DNA of 64,000 nucleotides from Collinsella sp. AM17-1 (GTDB lineage Bacteria > Actinomycetota > Coriobacteriia > Coriobacteriales > Coriobacteriaceae), in assembly GCF_003470665.1 (NCBI RefSeq), contig NZ_QRJZ01000001.1:13401-77400 (forward strand), in the 5' to 3' direction. The notes under the pieces were generated by a model. The model worked only from the letters and a program-made list of their open reading frames with translations. It ran no database searches and was not told the DNA's origin. The stretch's first letter is position 1; each line of letters begins with the position of its first letter. Of this stretch, positions 44,935 through 54,859 are shown in pieces. Position numbers and translations under genes: made by a program.

Positions 44935-45957
44935 ATGGCGCAGATGAGGATTAAGGACATTGCCGCCGAGGCGGGCGTGAGCCCGGCCACGGTCTCGCGC
45001 TATCTCAACAACCGCCCCGGGCAGATGACCGAGGAAACCCGCGCTCGCATCGCGGCGGTTATCGAGCGCACTGGCTATCGCCCACGTGCCGCCGCACGCA
45101 ATCTACGCAGCTCGCGCACCAACCTCATCGGCGTGATTCTGGCCGACATCGCCAACCCGTTCTCGAGTGCCATGCTCGAAGGGCTTTCCGCCAGTGCCGC
45201 CGCGCGCGGCTGCTCGCTTATGACGGCCATTAGTGGCAACGATCCCGCCAAGGAGGCAGAGTCGCTCACCAGACTTATCGATGCCGGCGTGGACGGCCTG
45301 GTCGTCAATACCTGCGGAGGCAACGACAAGGCGATCGCCGAGGCTGCGGGACGCCTGCCCGTCGTGCTGCTCGACCGCGATGTTGCCGACGGCGGTGTCG
45401 ATCTGGTGACCTCCAACAACCGTGAGCTGGTCGCCGGCCTGGTAGACGCCTTGGCCTCTGCTGGCAGCGAGCGCCTGTGCCTGCTCACCGAGGCAAGCGA
45501 TGACAGCCCCGTGCGTCGCGAGCGCGCTGAGGCCTTTGCCGGCGAGCTTTCGCGCCGCGGTCTTGCGGGCGAGGTCGTCACCCTGGCCGACGGTGGCGCC
45601 ACGGGTGTCAGTCGCCTGGACGAGACCATCCGCGGCTATGCGGGTAAAAAGCTCGGCCTCATTGCCGTCAACGGTCTGGTCTTCCTGCGCCTGACCGAGG
45701 CGCTGGCACAGTTGGGACCTTCGTTGCCGGCGGGTCTCAAGATCGCAACGTTTGACGACTATCCCTGGAACCACGTGCTCTTTGGCGGTGTGACCACGGC
45801 AGCGCAGGACACTCTTACCATTGCCGAGCGCGTAGTCGAGCGTCTGTCCGAACGCATCGACATCGTTACCACTACGGTGGGCGATGCCGCAAAGCTCGCC
45901 CCCAAGCGCATCGAGATCCCCGGCCACATCGAACACCGCGCCTCGACCTTACGCTAG
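44935..45957 (+). CDS. LacI-family regulator, KdgR-like
   Basis: This 340-aa protein has the helix-turn-helix MRIKDIAAEAGVSPATVSRYLNNRPGQM and a sugar-binding domain ending IEIPGHIEHR. It is divergent from kdgK-kdgA, so a KDG-responsive repressor like Bacillus KdgR is likely, binding the AAATCGGTTT sites. The start at 44935 is preferred (GGGG upstream and directly before the helix-turn-helix); an ATG at 44887 is possible. Confidence 0.82.
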   Translation: MAQMRIKDIAAEAGVSPATVSRYLNNRPGQMTEETRARIAAVIERTGYRPRAAARNLRSSRTNLIGVILADIANPFSSAMLEGLSASAAARGCSLMTAISGNDPAKEAESLTRLIDAGVDGLVVNTCGGNDKAIAEAAGRLPVVLLDRDVADGGVDLVTSNNRELVAGLVDALASAGSERLCLLTEASDDSPVRRERAEAFAGELSRRGLAGEVVTLADGGATGVSRLDETIRGYAGKKLGLIAVNGLVFLRLTEALAQLGPSLPAGLKIATFDDYPWNHVLFGGVTTAAQDTLTIAERVVERLSERIDIVTTTVGDAAKLAPKRIEIPGHIEHRASTLR

Positions 45958-46011
45958 CCGCTCGTTCGCAACGGTCTGCTCGCGCACGTTTTTTTGAGCG
46001 CTTGATACGCT

Positions 46012-46027
46012 TTAACCCTGCGGAAAC
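46012..46027 (+). promoter_or_regulatory. GlnR box upstream of the GlnA-like gene
   Basis: TTAAC-N6-GAAAC matches the actinobacterial GlnR operator pattern (GTnAC-N6-GAAAC) in all but one base. It lies 65 bp before the start codon, followed by an AT-rich promoter-like stretch. The nearby GlnR-type gene supports the call. Confidence 0.6.
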
Positions 46028-46092
46028 ATTTTTCTGCGATAGTATCTGCGATATAGACCAGTCGAAACCCGCCCGAAAGAAAGGGGAGCGAC

Positions 46093-47430
46093 ATGAACCA
46101 GCAGAACATCGATTACGTACTCCGCTCCGTAGAGCAGCGTGACATCCGCTTTGTGCGTCTGTGGTTTGTCGACATTCTCGGCCGCCTCAAGAACTTTGCC
46201 ATTAGCCCCGAGGACCTCGAGGTCGCTTTTGAAGAGGGTATCGGCTTTGACGGCTCCGCCATCGAGGGTTTTGCCACGCCCGAGGAAGCCGACATGCTGG
46301 CGTTTCCCGATGCTTCGACCTTCCAGATTTTGCCGTGGCGTCCGAGCCATAACGGCGTTGCCCGCGTGTTCTGCGATGTATGCACTCCCGATCGCAAGCC
46401 GTTTGCCGGCGACCCGCGCGATGCCCTGCGCCGCATGTTCCGCAAGGCCGAGAAGGCTGGCTATCTGCTCAACGTGGGTGCCGAGCTGGAGTATTACTAC
46501 TTCCCCGACGAGCACACTCCCGAGCCGCTCGACAACGTGGGCTACTTCGATCTTTCGGTGAGCGATGCTGCCCGCGACCTGCGTCGCAACACGGTCCTCA
46601 CGCTCGAGAAGATGTCCGTGCCCGTGGAGTACACCTTCCACGCCGCCGGTCGCTCGCAGCATGGCATGAGCCTGCGTCACGCCGAGGCCCTGAGCATGTC
46701 CGACGCTATCACCACGGCCAAACTCATCATTAAGCAGCAGGCCTACGAGAGCGGTTGCCACGCCTCCTTTATGCCCAAGCCGTTGGCGGGCGAGGACGGC
46801 AGCGCCATGTTTTTGCATCAGTCGCTGTTCGACCACGACGGCAACAACGTCTTTTGGGGCGAGGACGACGAGAAGTACCACCTCTCCGAAATCGCCAAGC
46901 ACTACATGGCCGGCATCTTGGCGCACGCGCGCGAGATCAGCGCCATCACCAACCCCACGGTCAACTCGTACAAGCGCATCACCACGGGTGGCGACTCCGT
47001 GCCGCAGTACGCCACGTGGGGCCTGCGCAACCGCGCGAGTATGGTCCGCATCCCGGTCTACAAGCCCGGCAAGCCGCTGTCCACGCGCATCGAGCTGCGC
47101 AGTCCCGACCCCATGGCCAACCCGTACCTGGTCAACGCCGTCACGCTGGCGGCTGGTCTGGACGGCATCGAGCGCAAGCTGGAACTCCCGCCCGAGGCCA
47201 CGGCCGAGACGCTCAAGCTTACCGACCGTCAGATGGTCGAGGCCGGCTACGCGCCGCTGCCGCGCTCGCTCAAAGAGGCGCTCGACGTGTTTGAGGACTC
47301 GCAGTTTATGAAGGATGCTCTCGGCGAGCACATCCACAGCTTCTTCCTCAAAAAGAAGCGCGACGAGTGGCATAAGTTTGAGTCTACGATCACCGAGTGG
47401 GAGATCAAGCACTACCTGGCGAACTCCTAA
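46093..47430 (+). CDS. Glutamine synthetase type I-like protein lacking key catalytic glutamates
   Basis: This 445-aa protein has the length and end-to-end similarity of Bacillus-type GSI: FDGSAIEGF, GAELEYYYF, HASFMPKPLAGEDGSAMFLHQSLF, NPTVNSYKR and RIELRSPDPMANPYL. But the otherwise invariant HHEVAPGQHEID reads TFHAAGRSQHGMSL, losing both metal-binding glutamates (E212 and E220 in Salmonella numbering), and the flap GYEAP (E327) reads GDSVP. Either it makes a different gamma-glutamyl bond or it is not catalytic. The ribosome site AAAGGGGAG is strong. A GlnR box precedes and a GlnR-type gene follows, so nitrogen control is likely. Annotating it plainly as glnA would be risky. Confidence 0.8.
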   Translation: MNQQNIDYVLRSVEQRDIRFVRLWFVDILGRLKNFAISPEDLEVAFEEGIGFDGSAIEGFATPEEADMLAFPDASTFQILPWRPSHNGVARVFCDVCTPDRKPFAGDPRDALRRMFRKAEKAGYLLNVGAELEYYYFPDEHTPEPLDNVGYFDLSVSDAARDLRRNTVLTLEKMSVPVEYTFHAAGRSQHGMSLRHAEALSMSDAITTAKLIIKQQAYESGCHASFMPKPLAGEDGSAMFLHQSLFDHDGNNVFWGEDDEKYHLSEIAKHYMAGILAHAREISAITNPTVNSYKRITTGGDSVPQYATWGLRNRASMVRIPVYKPGKPLSTRIELRSPDPMANPYLVNAVTLAAGLDGIERKLELPPEATAETLKLTDRQMVEAGYAPLPRSLKEALDVFEDSQFMKDALGEHIHSFFLKKKRDEWHKFESTITEWEIKHYLANS

Positions 47431-47480
47431 TCGCGCTGGCTTGTTCCAGTACGATTGAGCTCATTTCTTTGGAGGCCGAT

Positions 47481-48143
47481 ATGTCCGAAAAGAGTGCCCT
47501 GTTCATGGCGCGCACGACGCGCTTCCACGAGTTTGCCCGCAGCCTGACGACCACCCTGGGTGTCGAGGTGAGCCTGGCCACTCCCGATTCGCCGACTGCG
47601 GCGCATGACTTTGACCTGCTGATCCTCGATTCCGATGGCATCCGCAGCGACCGCATCGATCAGATTGCCAAGTGGCTTGACGATCGCGGCGGTGTCCCCA
47701 TGCTGGTGATCGTCGACGACGAGGCGCTCGGCACCCTGCGCCTGCCGAATCACGCGCATGCCGACTTTGTATGCCCCACGGCGACGCCCAATGAGCTCAA
47801 GGCTCGCGCGCAGCGCCTGATGGGCGAGGAGGAGACCGTCACCGCCGACGATGTGCTCAATATCGATAACCTCGAGATTAACCTGGCTACCTACCAGGTG
47901 ACACTCGATAACGAGCCCATCGACCTGACGCTGATGGAGTACTCGCTGCTGAGCTTTTTGGCGACGCATCCCAATCGCGCCTACAGCCGCGAGGTACTGC
48001 TGCACCGCGTGTGGGGCTTTGAGTACTGCGGCGGCACGCGCACCGTCGACGTGCACATTCGACGCATCCGCTCCAAGGTGGGCCCGCAGATCGCGGCACA
48101 CATCACCACCGTCCGCGGCGTGGGCTATCTGTTTAAGGACTAG
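47481..48143 (+). CDS. glnR: GlnR-type orphan OmpR-family regulator
   Basis: This 220-aa protein has a degenerate receiver-like domain (about 1-115) and an OmpR winged helix (about 125-220) with NLATYQVTLDNEPIDLTLMEYSLLSFLATHPNR and VWGFEYCGGTRTVDVHIRRIRSKVG, close to actinobacterial GlnR. GlnR controls nitrogen assimilation without a dedicated kinase. GGAGG precedes the ATG; the gene starts 50 bp after the GlnA-like gene and they probably form an operon. Confidence 0.82.
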   Translation: MSEKSALFMARTTRFHEFARSLTTTLGVEVSLATPDSPTAAHDFDLLILDSDGIRSDRIDQIAKWLDDRGGVPMLVIVDDEALGTLRLPNHAHADFVCPTATPNELKARAQRLMGEEETVTADDVLNIDNLEINLATYQVTLDNEPIDLTLMEYSLLSFLATHPNRAYSREVLLHRVWGFEYCGGTRTVDVHIRRIRSKVGPQIAAHITTVRGVGYLFKD

Positions 48144-48147
48144 ATTT

Positions 48148-48184
48148 CCACCACAAAGGGGACAGACACCTTTGTGGTGGTTTT
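48148..48184 (+). terminator. Terminator after glnR, CCACCACAAAGG repeat family
   Basis: CCACCACAAAGG (48148-48159) pairs perfectly with CCTTTGTGGTGG (48169-48180), then TTTT. A near-identical hairpin occurs near 62481-62518, so the unit is also a dispersed repeat. Confidence 0.85.
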
Positions 48185-48298
48185 GACGCAGGTGCGGGCT
48201 CCTTTCGAGTTTGCAGCAGAACTTAAGCCTTCCTAAAAGATTGCGTTCTCGTACACGTACGCCCGCATATTGGGGTACAACTCAACGTGAACAATGAT

Positions 48299-48322
48299 GG
48301 CCCGCCACGTGTTTGGCGGGCC
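48299..48322 (+). other. Hairpin in the htrA leader
   Basis: GGCCCGCCA (48299-48307) pairs with TGGCGGGCC (48314-48322), followed by TTT, 30 bp before the htrA start codon. It could attenuate htrA or end an upstream transcript. The rest of the 208-bp gap has no further recognised site. Confidence 0.55.
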
Positions 48323-48351
48323 TTTGGTTATTTGACGAAAGGATCGCAGCT

Positions 48352-49812
48352 ATGAGCGAGAACGATTCCCAGCGTCCCCAGGATGTTGGCAATGCCGGCG
48401 AGACTCAGCAGCAGCCGCGCGTGCAGGTGGAGTCGACGCCTGCCGACAGCAACATTCCCTACGTGCAGGCCTATGACACACAGACCGGCCAGCCGCTGGG
48501 CGGTGTGCAGGTCGTGAACAAGCACACGGTGGTCAAGACCAAGACCAAAAAGCTGCCGATCTTTATTACGGCACTCGCCGGTTGCGCCTGTGGCGCCCTG
48601 CTGGTCATTGCGCTCATTATGAGCGGTACGCTCGATATCGGTGGCGGCAAGAATGCCGTGACGGCGGGCGCTTCGGGTTCGTCGACGCAAAAGATTACGA
48701 TCGACTCCGAGGACACCACGTTGGCCGAGGCCGTTTCTGCCAAGGCCCTGCCCTCCGTCGTTTCCATCACCGCCACGTCGAGCGGCGGCCAGAATGGCTC
48801 GCTTTCGCAGTCTGCCGACGAGTCGAACAACTCGGGCAGCGTCGGTTCGGGCGTGGTGCTCGATACCGAGGGCCATATCCTCACCAACAACCACGTGGTC
48901 GATGGCTATGACCAGTACGTGGTGACCATGGACGACGGCACCACCTACGAGGCCGAGTTCGTGGGCAACGACGCTTCGAGCGACCTGGCCGTCATCAAGC
49001 TCAAGGACGCCGACGCCTCCAAGCTCACGCCGATTGAGATCGGTGATTCCTCCAAGCTCAACGTGGGCGAGTGGGTCATGGCGATCGGCTCGCCCTTCGG
49101 CAACGAACAGTCTGTCTCCACCGGTATCGTCTCGGCGCTGTATCGCTCCACGGCCATGAGCTCTACCAGCGGCAACACCATCTATGCCAACATGATCCAG
49201 ACCGATGCCGCCATCAATCCGGGCAACTCCGGCGGCGCGCTCGTCAACGACAATGGCGAGCTTGTGGGTATCAACTCGCTTATCGAGAGCTACTCGGGCT
49301 CCAGCTCGGGCGTGGGTTTTGCCATTCCGGTTAACTACGCCAAGAACATTGCCGACCAGATCATCGACGGTAAGACGCCGGTGCATCCGTACATGGGCGC
49401 TACGCTTTCGAGCGTCAATGCGCTTAACGCCCGCACCAACAAGCTGAGCACCGATAGCGGCGCGTATGTGGCGAGCGTCGTTGAGGATGGTCCTGCCGCC
49501 AAGGCCGGCATTCAGGAGGGCGACGTCATCACCAAGCTGGGCGACGATGAGATTTCGAGCGCCGACGGCCTGATCATCGCGCTGCGCAGCCACGAGGTGG
49601 GCGAGAAGGTCGAGATCACGCTCATGCGCGGCAAGGAAGAGAAGAAGGTCACGGTTGAGCTGGGCTCCGACGAGGAGCTACAGAACCAGCAGCAGAACGA
49701 CAGCGCGACCGATACCGGCAACGGCGGTATTACCGACGAGCAGCTGCGCCAGTATCTGGAGGAGCTGCTTGGCCAGCAGGGCCAGGGTCAGGGCAACGGC
49801 CAGGGTTTCTAA
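48352..49812 (+). CDS. htrA: HtrA/DegP-type membrane-anchored serine protease
   Basis: HtrA degrades or refolds damaged exported proteins. The 486-aa protein has a disordered N-terminus, one transmembrane helix (about 67-88, LPIFITALAGCACGALLVIALI), a trypsin-like domain with His in TNNHVV, Asp in SSDLAV and Ser in GNSGGAL, and a PDZ domain (about 340-440, DGPAAKAGIQEGDVI). A Gln/Gly-rich tail ends the protein. GAAAGGA precedes the ATG at 48352. Confidence 0.93.
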   Translation: MSENDSQRPQDVGNAGETQQQPRVQVESTPADSNIPYVQAYDTQTGQPLGGVQVVNKHTVVKTKTKKLPIFITALAGCACGALLVIALIMSGTLDIGGGKNAVTAGASGSSTQKITIDSEDTTLAEAVSAKALPSVVSITATSSGGQNGSLSQSADESNNSGSVGSGVVLDTEGHILTNNHVVDGYDQYVVTMDDGTTYEAEFVGNDASSDLAVIKLKDADASKLTPIEIGDSSKLNVGEWVMAIGSPFGNEQSVSTGIVSALYRSTAMSSTSGNTIYANMIQTDAAINPGNSGGALVNDNGELVGINSLIESYSGSSSGVGFAIPVNYAKNIADQIIDGKTPVHPYMGATLSSVNALNARTNKLSTDSGAYVASVVEDGPAAKAGIQEGDVITKLGDDEISSADGLIIALRSHEVGEKVEITLMRGKEEKKVTVELGSDEELQNQQQNDSATDTGNGGITDEQLRQYLEELLGQQGQGQGNGQGF

Positions 49813-49838
49813 CGAGCTGTATCGCACATATCGAAGCC

Positions 49839-49877
49839 AGAGGGGCTGTTCCGCCAGCGCGGGACAGCCCCTCTTTT
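49839..49877 (+). terminator. Intrinsic terminator of htrA
   Basis: AGAGGGGCTGT (49839-49849) pairs with ACAGCCCCTCT (49864-49874), followed by TTT. Confidence 0.9.
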
Positions 49878-50012
49878 CGCGATGATCCCTTGGAGACGGA
49901 GGAAAACGGATCATTTAGAACTGGCAAGGGCATGGTTTAATCGCGCGATCCACCCCAGTCTGGCGGCTGCCGATTCGGTGCGGTTCGAAAGGGTTATTCG
50001 GCGCCATGGTGA

Positions 50013-52289
<2,277 letters not shown>

Positions 52290-52310
52290 CGCATCGATAA
52301 CCAAATTGAA

Positions 52311-52347
52311 GATCCGCCCGGAAAGCATGATACCTTTCGGGCGGATT
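52311..52347. terminator. Bidirectional terminator between ligA and the MerR gene
   Basis: ATCCGCCCGGAAAG pairs with CTTTCGGGCGGAT across 8 bases, ending in TTTTA. It reaches the last bases of the converging MerR gene. Confidence 0.85.
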
Positions 52348-53196
52348 TTATTTGGACGGGGAAACGGGCACCGTGATCTGCGTCACGTAGGTTGCCGGGT
52401 CGTCGCTGATGATGTCATCGATGAGGGCGATCTCGCGCGACGGGCCGGCGGGTGCCAGCCCGTGTGCGTGCATATAGCCGAGTAGCTGCTCGTAGCGCGA
52501 GCCCGCCTGCCCGTGCGTGCCGCGGAAGCTTATGGTCAGGCAGCGCGCGGCAGGTCGCGTCTCAACATCGCCCAAGTACTCATCGGTGTCATCGAGCAGC
52601 AGAAAGACCTCGTCGTAGCCGTCAAAGTCGCCGGCGGCGAGGCGCTCGGCGCCAATCCCGACGCCCAAGTTGCCCAGAAAGACAAAGGTCTCGTGCTGGC
52701 CCTTCTGCAGTTGACGAATCTGCCACTCCAGTGCATAGGCGTCGGTAGGGTTGACGCGTTCGCGCAACACGGCGCAGCGAAGCTCGGGCGCATCGATTTC
52801 GCGGATGGTATCGAGCTCGGTGCTCAAGGCATCGTGCAGCAGAGCAAGCCGGTTGTCGATCTTGCGCGATGCGCGCTCCAGCTCGCGGCGCTTGCGCTCG
52901 ATGAGTTCCTGCTGCTGAGCCAGCTGCCGCTGCATAAGGTCCACATCGCGCGTGGTCACAAACTCACGGATTTGCGCGAGCGGCAAGTCGAGAACGCGCA
53001 GGTGGCTGATGGTATTGAGGGTAGAGAGCTGCCGCGATCCGTAGTAGCGGTACCCACTTGCCGGATCGATGTGCGCCGGGTCCAGTAGGCCCATCTGCTC
53101 GTAATGGCGCAACGTGCCCACGCTCAGGTTAAACAAGCGCGCCACCTCGCCAATGCGGAGCAGGCCCTCAGTATGTTCGCTTGGCATGTCGGTCAC
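52348..53196 (-). CDS. MerR-family regulator with GyrI-like effector domain
   Basis: This 282-aa protein has the MerR winged helix (about 12-80, LLRIGEVARLFNLSVGTLRHYEQMGLLDPAHIDPASGYRYYG), a long coiled coil (about 95-135) and a GyrI-like C-terminal domain, the layout of drug-sensing BmrR/Mta regulators. The start is GTG at 53196 with AAAGGAG upstream. It lies 55 bp after the MATE exporter on the same strand, whose promoter carries a MerR-type dyad, so it likely activates its own operon in response to a cationic or lipophilic compound. Confidence 0.87.
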   Translation of the reverse strand: MTDMPSEHTEGLLRIGEVARLFNLSVGTLRHYEQMGLLDPAHIDPASGYRYYGSRQLSTLNTISHLRVLDLPLAQIREFVTTRDVDLMQRQLAQQQELIERKRRELERASRKIDNRLALLHDALSTELDTIREIDAPELRCAVLRERVNPTDAYALEWQIRQLQKGQHETFVFLGNLGVGIGAERLAAGDFDGYDEVFLLLDDTDEYLGDVETRPAARCLTISFRGTHGQAGSRYEQLLGYMHAHGLAPAGPSREIALIDDIISDDPATYVTQITVPVSPSK

Positions 53197-53251
53197 AGGA
53201 CCGCTCCTTTCGGTAAAAACAGGGGAGAGGTGCTAGGCATGCGTCTCCTCG

Positions 53252-54598
53252 CTACGCTACCAGCTTGTCAAAAGCTCCGCGCCGGTTGAGTACGGTAAAC
53301 GCGACAACGCAAATGACCGCCGACAGAATCGATCCGCACGGCGAGGCGATGCCCATGGGGAACAGCGTGTCGGAATAGGCGTTCGACAGCAGCCATGCAC
53401 CGGGCACGCGAATGAGCACCACGGCCAGCACGTTGTGCGCAAAGCCGATGTAGCTCTTGCCATACGCAGCGAAAAAGCCGCTAAAGCAAATGTGGATGCC
53501 GGCAAAGATCGCGTCAAATATATAGCTGCGCATATAGCCGGCACCCGCCGTGACCACCGCGGCGTCCTTGGCAAAAAAGCCGATAAACGTCGGCGTCACC
53601 AGCCACATCAGCACCGTGATCAGGCAGCCGTACACCACCGAGATCGTCATGGCGTCTTTGAGCACCTGCCGCGCGCGGTCGCCCTTGCCCGCGCCGACGT
53701 TTTGCGCCGTGAGCGCGCTGACGGTGGCGCCCATGGAACTCGGCACAATGAACAAAAAGCTGATCATCTTCTCGACCAGGCCCACGGCGGCGGCGTCGAC
53801 GAGCCCTCGGTGGTTGGCGATGACGGTGATAAACATAAACGCCACCTGGATGCAGCCGTCCTGCACAGCCACGGGCACGCCGATCTTAAGAATGCTGCTG
53901 AGTACCTCGGGCTGGGGGCGCAGGTCGCTGCGCTTAACATGGATATGCGTGCGGCGGCTCTTGAGCCACACGAGCGCGAGGGCCACGCTCGCCGTCTGCG
54001 CGACGACCGTGCCGAGTGCGGCGCCTACGGGGCCGAGCCCCATGTGGCCGATAAACAGAAAGTCGAGCGCGATGTTGATGATGCACGCCACGCCGATCAC
54101 GTACATGGGCGAACGCGAATCGCCCAGGCCGCGAAAGATGGCAGAGAGGATGTTGTACGCGGCGATAAAGGGAATGCCGATAAAGCAGATACGCAGGTAG
54201 GCGGCAGTGCCTTCGACCGCTTCGGCTGGCGTGCCAATGAGTGCCACAATCTGCGGACACAGTGCGAGCAGGACAGCGGCCAGCACCACCGAGACACCCA
54301 TAAAGAGCGTGATGGTGTTGCCGATGGCGGTCGCGGCGCGATCGAAGCGGCGCGAGCCCACGGCGTGGCCGACGATGACCGTCGTTCCCATGGCCAGACC
54401 CACGAGCGTCACGGTAATGATATAGAGCGTCTGCGCGCCGTTGCCCACGGCGGTGATGCCGGCGGCGCCGCTAAACTGTCCCATCATGTACAGGTCGGCC
54501 ATGCCGTAGAGCATCTGCAAAAAGTACGAGAGCATATAAGGCAGGGCAAAGACCGCGATGGTCTTAAGGACATTGCCGCGTGTGAGGTCGTGTTCCAT
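53252..54598 (-). CDS. MATE-family multidrug/metabolite exporter
   Basis: This 448-aa membrane protein has twelve predicted helices in two similar halves and MATE features: ALPYMLSYFLQMLYGMADLYMMGQFSGAAGITAVGNGAQ at the first helices and SILKIGVPVAVQDGCIQVAFMFI at the start of the second half. These exporters use a Na+ or H+ gradient. It leads the MATE-MerR unit. The ribosome site is weak. Confidence 0.92.
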   Translation of the reverse strand: MEHDLTRGNVLKTIAVFALPYMLSYFLQMLYGMADLYMMGQFSGAAGITAVGNGAQTLYIITVTLVGLAMGTTVIVGHAVGSRRFDRAATAIGNTITLFMGVSVVLAAVLLALCPQIVALIGTPAEAVEGTAAYLRICFIGIPFIAAYNILSAIFRGLGDSRSPMYVIGVACIINIALDFLFIGHMGLGPVGAALGTVVAQTASVALALVWLKSRRTHIHVKRSDLRPQPEVLSSILKIGVPVAVQDGCIQVAFMFITVIANHRGLVDAAAVGLVEKMISFLFIVPSSMGATVSALTAQNVGAGKGDRARQVLKDAMTISVVYGCLITVLMWLVTPTFIGFFAKDAAVVTAGAGYMRSYIFDAIFAGIHICFSGFFAAYGKSYIGFAHNVLAVVLIRVPGAWLLSNAYSDTLFPMGIASPCGSILSAVICVVAFTVLNRRGAFDKLVA

Positions 54599-54648
54599 GG
54601 GCGGGGCACTTTCTGGCTTAGATCGTTTACGTACCAGTGTAGTGAAAA

Positions 54649-54671
54649 CCCTACAACGATTGTAGAGTCAA
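54649..54671 (-). promoter_or_regulatory. MerR-type promoter of the MATE exporter
   Basis: On the minus strand TTGACT (54671-54666) is followed directly by the dyad CTACAA-TCG-TTGTAG (54665-54651). MerR-family activators bind such dyads inside an overlong -35/-10 spacer. A -10 about 19 bp downstream (TTCACT) is only weakly conserved. Confidence 0.6.
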
Positions 54672-54771
54672 GGTTTGTGTCGGCAGTGGGGCGAAAAAGT
54701 CACGCTCGCGTTCATTTCTAATTGAATACGGACGTGCGCCCTGTGAGCATGGCGTCTGCACTAGCCTTGCA

Positions 54772-54818
54772 GAAATCGATTTCGCATCACTTGACACCGC
54801 CGCACGGCGCGCCATAAT
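54772..54818 (+). promoter_or_regulatory. Promoter of the heterodimeric ABC exporter
   Basis: TTGACA (54791-54796) and CATAAT (54813-54818) are 16 bp apart. The perfect palindrome GAAATCGATTTC (54772-54783) lies just upstream and may be an activator or repressor site. Confidence 0.7.
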
Positions 54819-54859
54819 ACGTGGGTTTGCGAACAACGTTTGATGGGGGATGAATCTGC

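Noticed and set aside
46093-47430. Plain glutamine synthetase call
   Set aside because: Loss of several invariant metal and flap glutamates makes the standard activity doubtful.
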